From: SVTX01 sp045538195
Lineage (GTDB): Bacteria; Bacillota; Clostridia; Oscillospirales; CAG-272
Reading direction: 5' to 3'
DNA length: 64,000 bases
NCBI GenBank assembly: GCA_045538195.1
Contig: JAZSRA010000032.1
Coordinates: forward strand, 1 to 64,000
Part shown: positions 58,242 to 64,000 of the stretch, piece after piece
Position numbering within the stretch: position 1 is the stretch's first letter
How the letters are laid out: the number at the start of each line of letters is the position of its first letter
Position numbers and translations under genes: made by a program
Notes under the pieces: model-generated
Seen by the model: only the letters and a program-made list of their open reading frames with translations
What the model was told of the DNA's origin: nothing
Databases searched by the model: none

Positions 58242-60773
58242 TCAATGACATTCAAGCCAAGTATCACCAATGGCGGCTTCGACCTTGAGGGGAACTGTCA
58301 GACTGACTGCGTTCTCCATTTCGGTTTTAAGGATAGCAAGCGCCTGCTCGGCAGAGTCTCGACTGCTCTCAATTAGAAGCTCGTCGTGTACCTGAAGTAA
58401 AAGCTTGGCGTCGATACCGCTCTCGCTAAGCTTTTTCGCTACATTTATCATAGCTATCTTGATAATGTCGGCGCTGCTTCCCTGAATGGGACTGTTGCGC
58501 GCCACTCTCTCTCCAAAGGCTTGGAGGTTTTTGTTGGATGCGGCAAGCTCGGGAATGTAACGGCGGCGACCGAGCATTGTTGTCACGTAGCCGTCCTCGC
58601 GAGCATCCTTCGCCACGTTATGAAGATAAGCGTCGATAGAAGGATAGCTTGAAAGATAGCTCTGGATATATTCCTTCGCCTGCGCGCGTGAAATCTTCAA
58701 GTCCTCGGCAAGGGAAAATTCTCCCATTCCGTAAAGGATACCGAAGTTTACCGCCTTAGCTCTCTTTCGCATCTCTACGGTCACTTGGTCAGGCTCGACT
58801 CCGAAAACCCGACAGCTTGTGGCAGTATGAATATCTTCGCCCGACATAAACGCCGCGGTCATGTGTTCGTCTGCCGAGATGTGCGCCAACACGCGAAGCT
58901 CGATCTGGGAATAGTCGGCATCAATAAGCACGCGGCTTTTATCCTTGGCAATAAAATACTTGCGGAAGCGTCTGCCCGCCTCGGTTCGGATAGGAATATT
59001 TTGCAGATTGGGATTTACCGAGGAAAGACGTCCCGTTGCGGTTCCCGTCTGCTTGAAGGTGGTGTGACATCTGCCCTCGGCGTCGGCGGCTTTGAGCAGT
59101 CCGTCAACGTAGGTGCTTTTGAGCTTGGTCACCTGTCTGTATTCAAGAATATCGTCGATTATGGGGTGATAACGGCGAAGCTTTTCAAGAACGTCAGCGC
59201 CCGTGGAGTAGCCCGTCTTGGTCTTTTTGCCCGAGGGGAGCATCAAGCGTTCGAAAAGCACCTCGCCAAGCTGCTTGGGAGAGTTGATATTGAACTCGCC
59301 GCCTGCCGCCATATAGATTCTGTATTCGAGGGCGCGAGCCTCCTCGTCAAGCTCCTCGCCGTACTTGGCAATTCCCGTGCGGTCTATCATGAATCCCTCG
59401 TTTTCCATGTCACAAAGCACTGCGGCAAGGGGCATTTCTACGTCGTAAAGGAGCTTTAGCTGACCGCTCTCGGCAAGTCTTTCTTCTATCTTCTGCCACA
59501 TTTTTGCGACGTAATACGCCTCGGGAACGCTCTCGTCGACCGAGTCCCCAAGATACGCGCCCACAAGCGCTTCAAGAGGATAACCGCTCCGCGAGGAATC
59601 GTCGACGTATGCGCCAAGCATTACGTCAAAGTAGCAATTGCGCCACACAAATCCCTTTTCGTCAAAGGATTTGTAGAGCGTCTTGCAATCGTAAGCTATT
59701 ATTTTTTTGGCGTTTATAAAAACAAAAATCTCGCCCGAAATATCAGTCTCAAAAAGCTTTTCTCCGTCTGAAATATATACCTTATCACCGTCAAGGGATA
59801 GGGCGTAAAACTCACCGCCCAGGGTGGCAAGCTTCTCCGACGAAATATTCATAACGGTAGGCTTTTCAACCGCAGGTAGATCGGGAACAATGGCAGTCTC
59901 CTCCTCGTCACGGTCAAGTCCCAGTCGTTTGAGAGCCGAGAGCAGATTGTAACGCAAAAACAGTTTTTTTGCTTCGGCACGATTGATCCCGACGTGAGAA
60001 ATGTCCGCAAGGTCTATTCCGAGAGGAACGTCACGCTTAATGGTGGCAAGAGCCTTTGACATATAAGCGCTTTCTCTGCCGTTCTCCATTTTTGCGCGCA
60101 CCGAGGGAGTAAGCTTTATCTCGCCGAGACGGGCATAGATGTTATCCAGACTTCCCTCCTCGGCTATCAGCTTAAATGCGGTCTTTTCACCAACTCCGGG
60201 TACACCGGGAATATTGTCCGAGCTGTCACCCATAAGCGACTTTACGTCAACGTACTGATCGGCTCTGACACCGTATTTTTCAAAAAACGCCGCTCCATCC
60301 ATTGTGAGAGTATCGGTATTGGTGGCAAGCAAAACTCTCGTTTTGTCGGATATGAGCTGGAGAGAGTCACGGTCGCCCGTCAGAACGTAAGCTTCGGTAT
60401 CATCCTCTGCTTCCGCCATGGACGAAAGAGTGCCAAGAATGTCGTCTGCCTCATAACCCGCAAGCTCAAGAACGTGAAGACCCATCGCCGCACAGATTTC
60501 CTTTGCCACAGGAAGCTGACGCGCAAGGTCCTCGGGCATCGGCTTTCTGCCCGCCTTGTACTCACCGTACATCTCGTGACGGAAGGTTGGTGCTTTCAAG
60601 TCAAACGCCACTGCGGCAAAGTCGGGCTTCAGAGCCTCAAGCTGCTTTGAAAGCACGTTTACCAGTCCGAAAAGAGCGTTGGTGGGAAAGCCGTCGGGCG
60701 TGGACAGCGGTCTTATGCCGTAAAACTGACGGTTAAGGATACTATTACCGTCAATACAGAGTAATTTTTTCAT
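58242..60773 (-). CDS. polA: DNA polymerase I
   Basis: An 843-residue repair/replication polymerase. The N-terminal 5'-3' exonuclease domain (1-290) has GLVNVLSKQLEALKPDFAAVAFD, YEADDILGTL and SLMGDSSDNIPGVPGVGEKTA (split near residue 185). The middle domain (about 300-460) lacks the DxE metal motifs, so proofreading is probably absent, as in Bacillus. The polymerase domain has DADYSQIELRVLAHIS (motif A), KRAKAVNFGILYGMGEF (motif B) and VHDELLIE (motif C). Start at 60773 with GGAG upstream; a TTG four codons earlier is rejected. Confidence 0.97.
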   Translation of the reverse strand: MKKLLCIDGNSILNRQFYGIRPLSTPDGFPTNALFGLVNVLSKQLEALKPDFAAVAFDLKAPTFRHEMYGEYKAGRKPMPEDLARQLPVAKEICAAMGLHVLELAGYEADDILGTLSSMAEAEDDTEAYVLTGDRDSLQLISDKTRVLLATNTDTLTMDGAAFFEKYGVRADQYVDVKSLMGDSSDNIPGVPGVGEKTAFKLIAEEGSLDNIYARLGEIKLTPSVRAKMENGRESAYMSKALATIKRDVPLGIDLADISHVGINRAEAKKLFLRYNLLSALKRLGLDRDEEETAIVPDLPAVEKPTVMNISSEKLATLGGEFYALSLDGDKVYISDGEKLFETDISGEIFVFINAKKIIAYDCKTLYKSFDEKGFVWRNCYFDVMLGAYVDDSSRSGYPLEALVGAYLGDSVDESVPEAYYVAKMWQKIEERLAESGQLKLLYDVEMPLAAVLCDMENEGFMIDRTGIAKYGEELDEEARALEYRIYMAAGGEFNINSPKQLGEVLFERLMLPSGKKTKTGYSTGADVLEKLRRYHPIIDDILEYRQVTKLKSTYVDGLLKAADAEGRCHTTFKQTGTATGRLSSVNPNLQNIPIRTEAGRRFRKYFIAKDKSRVLIDADYSQIELRVLAHISADEHMTAAFMSGEDIHTATSCRVFGVEPDQVTVEMRKRAKAVNFGILYGMGEFSLAEDLKISRAQAKEYIQSYLSSYPSIDAYLHNVAKDAREDGYVTTMLGRRRYIPELAASNKNLQAFGERVARNSPIQGSSADIIKIAMINVAKKLSESGIDAKLLLQVHDELLIESSRDSAEQALAILKTEMENAVSLTVPLKVEAAIGDTWLECH

Positions 60774-60804
60774 CTTTTTCTCCAAAAACGAGTTATATAT
60801 CAGT

Positions 60805-60834
60805 ATTTTACCACATTTTCCGCTCTCTTGTCAA
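60805..60834 (-). promoter_or_regulatory. Promoter of polA
   Basis: Minus strand exact TTGACA, 18-bp spacer, TAAAAT, about 30 bp before polA. Confidence 0.75.
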
Positions 60835-60950
60835 GGAATGAGCGAAATTCTTCAAAAAAGCGGATTTTTTCGCCGTTTCTTCTCTTTTTATCTCCAATCT
60901 AAAACGCAAAATATTCTTCAAAATATTCTTCAAAAAATATGATTTGGTTA

Positions 60951-60979
60951 TTGACAATAAAAATTTAATATGATATAAT
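60951..60979 (+). promoter_or_regulatory. Consensus promoter of SH3 lipoprotein gene
   Basis: Exact TTGACA, 17-bp spacer, exact TATAAT, about 60 bp upstream of the ATG. Confidence 0.9.
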
Positions 60980-61037
60980 GTATTAGTAAATATATAATTA
61001 TCGAAAAAGTTCGAAAAAAACAGGAGGACCATTGAAA

Positions 61038-61796
61038 ATGAACAAGAAATTTATTGCTATCATTTCCGCAGTAGCGCTTATCGTAGCCATAATCTTAGTT
61101 GCTTCTTTTGCAGCTTGCAACGACAGCAACAATCCCAATGAAACTGACAGTAGCAATCAGGTAGACCTTCCCGGCGACGGCACTGAAGACAGTGACGAGA
61201 GCGACAGTGGCAACACCGCTCCCAGCGAGATCGGCGATCCCGGCGAATATTCTTACAACGATTGCAACGAGACTGTATATGTAAATAACCCCGGCAGCGC
61301 AGTAACTCTTCGTTCGGAAACTTACGAGGATTGCGGTTCTATCCCTCACGGTACAGAGCTTAAAAGAACAGGTCTCAGCACCGACGATGCTAACTACTGG
61401 AGTGAAGTTGTTTATGACGGCGAAACCTACTATATCGCTTCCAAGTTCCTTACTGATATAGAGAATCCTGACGACGGATTTGTTGCAGTAGACAAGATCG
61501 TTATAGTAAACGAGCAGACCGGTTCTCTTAGAATCCGTAACCTCCCCACCTTCGTAGGCAGTGCGGTTATAGGTTGGGCTAAAGCTGGCGAAGAGACAAA
61601 GGTTATTGCTGAAAACACCGAAACAGGTTGGTATAAGGTTGAATTCACCGCTTACGGTGGCGAGAAGATGACCGGTTACATCAAGTCGGGTGCTGATAAT
61701 TTCGTTCCTGACGAGGACGCAACCGTTGAAAGCGATTCTGAAGGCGAAACGGAAAACGGCAACACCGAAACCGCACCTACCGGCGCAGGAAAGTAA
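61038..61796 (+). CDS. SH3b-domain lipoprotein
   Basis: A 252-residue envelope protein. Signal peptide with lipobox FAAC (C27), an acidic Asn/Asp/Ser linker to about residue 75, then two bacterial SH3-like domains: about 78-138 (TVYVNNPGSAVTLRSETYEDCGSIPHGTEL split, with YWSEVVYDGETYYIASKFL) and about 150-225 (QTGSLRIRNLPTFVGSAVIGWAKAGEETKVIAE, GWYKVEFTAYGGEKMTGYI). An acidic tail ends it. SH3b domains usually bind cell-wall peptides. The ATG at 61038 lies 10 bp after AGGAGG; a TTG two codons earlier is also possible. Flanked by a consensus promoter and a terminator. Confidence 0.92.
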   Translation: MNKKFIAIISAVALIVAIILVASFAACNDSNNPNETDSSNQVDLPGDGTEDSDESDSGNTAPSEIGDPGEYSYNDCNETVYVNNPGSAVTLRSETYEDCGSIPHGTELKRTGLSTDDANYWSEVVYDGETYYIASKFLTDIENPDDGFVAVDKIVIVNEQTGSLRIRNLPTFVGSAVIGWAKAGEETKVIAENTETGWYKVEFTAYGGEKMTGYIKSGADNFVPDEDATVESDSEGETENGNTETAPTGAGK

Positions 61797-61811
61797 TTTA
61801 TTAGAATTTTA

Positions 61812-61850
61812 AAGCCGACGGAAAATCCGTCGGCTTTCTTTATTTTCTTG
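61812..61850 (+). terminator. Terminator of SH3 lipoprotein gene
   Basis: Stem AAGCCGACGGA / TCCGTCGGCTT (61812-61836), then TCTTTATTTT. Confidence 0.85.
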
Positions 61851-62427
61851 ACTTATTCCCTTTTTTCTTCTTTTTTGTTGCGGAAAAGCCGAAATTACCA
61901 ATCTTTTTGCCAAGCTCGAAATACTCTCCGTGGGCGTAAGCGGCAAGACCCGCTCTGTCAAGATGAAGCTTTCCTTCCTTATCAAGCAGTGAGTCCTCTA
62001 CGTCAACGGCGACTATATCGGCTAAAAACATATCGTGAGTGCCAAGCGGAATTATCTCGGTGACCTTACATTCAAGAGAAAGCGGGCTTTCGCCTATAAG
62101 GGGACAGCTTACCTCGGTAGCCGATTCTTTAGTAAGATTACATTTTGCGAACTTGTCTACCTTGGCCCCCGTGTAGATACCGCAATAATCTGCCGTCTTC
62201 GCAAGCCGAGCGGGAGTAAGATTTATAACAAACTCTCCGCTTTCCTTTATTATATTATACGAATAACGGCTGGGACGCACCGATATGTAGGTTTTGGGCG
62301 GTACCGTATTGATTATTCCCGTCCATGCCACGGTCATTATATTCGATTTATCCATATCTCCCGACGTGACCATCACGGGAGGCAGTGGGGCAATCAGCGC
62401 GCCGCCCTTCCATTTTATTTTTGACAT
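61840..62427 (-). CDS. Flavin reductase-like (FMN-binding) protein
   Basis: A 195-residue protein of the flavin reductase-like split-barrel family. Signature segments: GGALIAPLPPVMVTSGDMDKSNIMTVAWTGIINTVPPKTYISVRPSRYSYNIIKESGEFVINL (about 8-70) and ADYCGIYTGAKVDKFAKCNLT, with a C-terminal KKKKKGNKSRK tail. Cys83-region residues resemble flavoredoxin-type members. Probably binds FMN and moves electrons between NAD(P)H or ferredoxin and small acceptors; the partner is unknown. Start at 62427 with GGAG upstream. Confidence 0.9.
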   Translation of the reverse strand: MSKIKWKGGALIAPLPPVMVTSGDMDKSNIMTVAWTGIINTVPPKTYISVRPSRYSYNIIKESGEFVINLTPARLAKTADYCGIYTGAKVDKFAKCNLTKESATEVSCPLIGESPLSLECKVTEIIPLGTHDMFLADIVAVDVEDSLLDKEGKLHLDRAGLAAYAHGEYFELGKKIGNFGFSATKKKKKGNKSRK

Positions 62428-62558
62428 AACAATCTCCATTCAGCCGCTCGGCGGCGACATCAATTACTATTGTGTAACGAATTTGTTTCTTTATTGTATC
62501 ACAGATAGAATAAAAAGTCAACAAAAATATTGAGCGAGAACAAAATTGCTTATATCTC

Positions 62559-62587
62559 TTGACAAATTTAAAAAACAGTGATATACT
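62559..62587 (+). promoter_or_regulatory. Promoter of T-box trpS leader
   Basis: Exact TTGACA, 17-bp spacer, TATACT; start near 62594. Confidence 0.88.
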
Positions 62588-62594
62588 ATTACAA

Positions 62595-62851
62595 ACCGAT
62601 GACGAAGAATAGTAAGTCAATTCCCTTTTCCACAGAGAGCCGTGGGCGGTGCGATCACGGCGAAAACAGTTGACCGAATGGGCTTTTGAGGGCAGAGCGA
62701 AGCGGATCTTCCGTGAGTAGTAGCTGACGGTTGGCGCCGTTACAGTCAAATGAAGGAGGCTTTTTGCCTTAAATCGTGGGTGGTACCACGAGTTTTCTTT
62801 TTTTAGAAAATTCGTCCCCGACAGAAAATCTGTCGGGGATTTTTGTTTTTT
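62595..62851 (+). promoter_or_regulatory. T-box riboswitch, tryptophan specifier
   Basis: Leader with distal stem I ACAGAGAGCCGTGGGCGGTGCGA-like features (about 62630-62653), specifier CCGAATGGG with TGG (Trp) at 62679-62681, a T-box TGGGTGGTACCACG (62777-62790), and a terminator stem TCCCCGACAGA / TCTGTCGGGGA with a T-run (62815-62851). The specifier agrees with trpS, but that gene starts 470 bp beyond the terminator, with repeat DNA between. Confidence 0.92.
62815..62851 (+). terminator. T-box-controlled terminator of trpS
   Basis: 11-bp perfect stem (62815-62825 with 62829-62839), AAA loop, then TTTTTGTTTTTT. Confidence 0.9.
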
Positions 62852-62892
62852 ATTTAAATTTTGATTTATCGGGGGATGCTAGGGATACGATT

Positions 62893-63272
62893 TCCGCTTT
62901 TTCGAGAAAAGCTTGGCAAAAAGCTTTCCCGAATGGGGGTTCTAACCGCCGTGAGGTTACGTTGAAATTCGTTACACGAAATTCAACCTGCTCGCCCCTT
63001 CCGTGTTGCAAAAGTTTAGAACTCAGCCGATATAATTCAACTAAAATTAAAGACACTTTAAGTTAGAGTAAGATTATGTTTGATAGGTTCAACACCCTTG
63101 CAATAAGGAAATGTCAGTGAGGGATTTTTTTAACGAGCGTAGCGAAGTGAAAAAGCCGAGTTTTCAGCTTGCTGAAAAAAGCACACCCTAAAAGGACCCC
63201 TTTTTCGGGAAGTTTCTTTGCTTACTTTCTTTTCAAAGAAAGTAAGCCGCCGGAGGCACGCATCCTCCCCAA
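62893..63272. repeat. Modular hairpin element (copy D) between Trp T-box and trpS
   Basis: Begins CCGCTTTTTCGAGAAAAGCTTGGCAAAA (as A and B) and ends GCCGCCGGAGGCACG (inverse of the start of C). Inside are GTTGAAATTCG/CGAAATTCAAC (about 62962-62988), a stem TTCAGCttgctGAA, and TTACTTTC/GAAAGTAA (about 63220-63245). The 471 bp between T-box terminator and trpS contain no gene. Confidence 0.65.
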
Positions 63273-63323
63273 CAAATTGCAATTTATCATTACTTTAAAA
63301 ATTATTTAAGAGAGGTATATATT

Positions 63324-64000
63324 ATGTTTCAGAACACACCTATTTCTTACTCGGGAGTACAGCCCAGCGGAAATTTAACTATCGGAAATTATCTTGGCGC
63401 GATCAAGAATTTTTCGGCGTACTCCGAGAAATACAAGTGCTTTTACTGCGTAGTTGACGAGCATGCTATCACCGTCCGTCAGGTTCCTGCGGATCTGCGC
63501 CGTCGCACATACGAGACTTTGGCACTCTACATGGCTTGCGGTCTTGACCCCGAAAAGAACACTCTTTACGTCCAGTCACACGTCAAGGAGCATGCCGAGC
63601 TTGCTTGGATCTTAAATTGCTTTACAGGATTTGGCGAGCTGTCGAGAATGACACAGTTCAAGGACAAGAGCCAGAAGCACGCCGACAACGTCAACGCGGG
63701 TCTTTTCACCTACCCCGTGCTTATGGCGGCAGATATTCTGCTCTATCAGACCGACGTAGTTCCCGTGGGCATCGACCAAAAGCAGCACGTTGAGCTTTGC
63801 CGCGACATAGCGACCCGATTCAACGCAATCTACCCTGACACCTTCACCATTCCCGAGCCTATTATGGCAAAGAGCGGTGCGAAGATAATGTCCCTTGCCG
63901 ACCCCACCAAGAAGATGAGCAAATCCGACGAGAACACCAACGCCGTTGTCTACATCCTCGACGACAAGGACACGATCATCCGCAAATTCAAGCGCGCCGT
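63324..64000 (+). CDS. trpS: Tryptophanyl-tRNA synthetase (3' end outside window)
   Basis: The first 225 codons of a class I synthetase; the gene continues past the window. HIGH-type motif as PSGNLTIGNYLGA (residues about 14-26), DEHAITVRQ, NCFTGFGELSRMTQFKDKSQKHADNVNAGLFTYPVLMAADILLYQTDVVPVGIDQKQHVEL (about 100-157), and KKMSKSDENTNAV for KMSKS near residue 197. AGAGG lies 9 bp before the ATG. Expected to be controlled by the tryptophan T-box at 62595-62851. Confidence 0.96.
   Translation, partial: MFQNTPISYSGVQPSGNLTIGNYLGAIKNFSAYSEKYKCFYCVVDEHAITVRQVPADLRRRTYETLALYMACGLDPEKNTLYVQSHVKEHAELAWILNCFTGFGELSRMTQFKDKSQKHADNVNAGLFTYPVLMAADILLYQTDVVPVGIDQKQHVELCRDIATRFNAIYPDTFTIPEPIMAKSGAKIMSLADPTKKMSKSDENTNAVVYILDDKDTIIRKFKRA

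Noticed and set aside
1..64000. tRNA or rRNA genes, CRISPR arrays, prophage
   Set aside because: None was recognised by eye on either strand apart from the tRNA-like ends of tmRNA; a tRNA scan would settle this.

Overview
The window looks like chromosome of a spore-forming member of the Clostridia, most like the Oscillospirales/Ruminococcus-type gut anaerobes. Grounds: a complete spoIIIAA-AH operon, a SpoIIIE/FtsK pump, pyruvate phosphate dikinase, an rnpB read as type A, a large SRP RNA with an Alu domain, T-box and glycine riboswitches, BspA-type repeats and a dockerin protein. TGA is a normal stop codon here. Many promoters match TTGACA-17-TATAAT closely. No tRNA gene, rRNA, CRISPR array, prophage or transposase gene was found.

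Layout. 1-7.1 kb: 3' end of ppdK, a SLOG/DUF2493 gene with a frameshifted tail, an XRE regulator, a glycine-riboswitch-controlled Na+/alanine symporter, and a two-component system. 7.2-11.4 kb: rnpB carrying a large insertion, rimO, pgsA and a P-loop ATPase. 11.6-14.8 kb: a 180-nt rod-shaped RNA candidate and a giant leucine-rich-repeat lipoprotein. 14.8-19.8 kb (minus strand): spoIIIAA-AH. 20.6-25.7 kb (minus): ftsK, a separate FtsK-gamma protein, lgt, and a CPBP protease. 25.9-26.7 kb: a split TauE exporter. 27.4-32.2 kb: rpsO, pnp, a decayed M15B-like membrane protein and two poorly known genes. 32.3-35.5 kb: smpB, ssrA, a PiT phosphate transporter with an in-frame TGA, and its PhoU-like partner. 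35.6-38.5 kb: T-box plus valS. 38.6-43.8 kb: a broken lipoprotein gene, an AraC regulator divergent from an aldolase and a BNR protein (sialic-acid-like catabolism), and a DUF4349 lipoprotein. 43.9-46.6 kb: fakB-fakA. 46.9-50.0 kb: topB and a DUF3737 protein. 50.1-53.2 kb (minus): SRP RNA, dnaX, ybaB, recR. 53.4-62.4 kb: a dockerin protein, nitroreductase, PTS EIIC, polA, an SH3 lipoprotein, and a flavin reductase. 62.5 kb to the end: a Trp T-box, then trpS, cut by the window edge.

The least ordinary feature is a set of intergenic elements built from hairpin modules. Two copies of about 0.7 kb (19853-20545 and 26685-27396) differ by paired compensatory changes in several stems, so they appear selected or formed as folded nucleic acid. 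Related pieces separate rimO from pgsA and the Trp T-box from trpS, and a similar hairpin cluster sits inside the P12 arm of rnpB. One copy supplies the last codons of a TauE gene. Other points are the free-standing FtsK gamma domain, the rod-like RNA upstream of the LRR gene, a TGA in place of an expected Cys codon in the PiT gene, and four tandem hairpins ending directly at the tmRNA 5' end.
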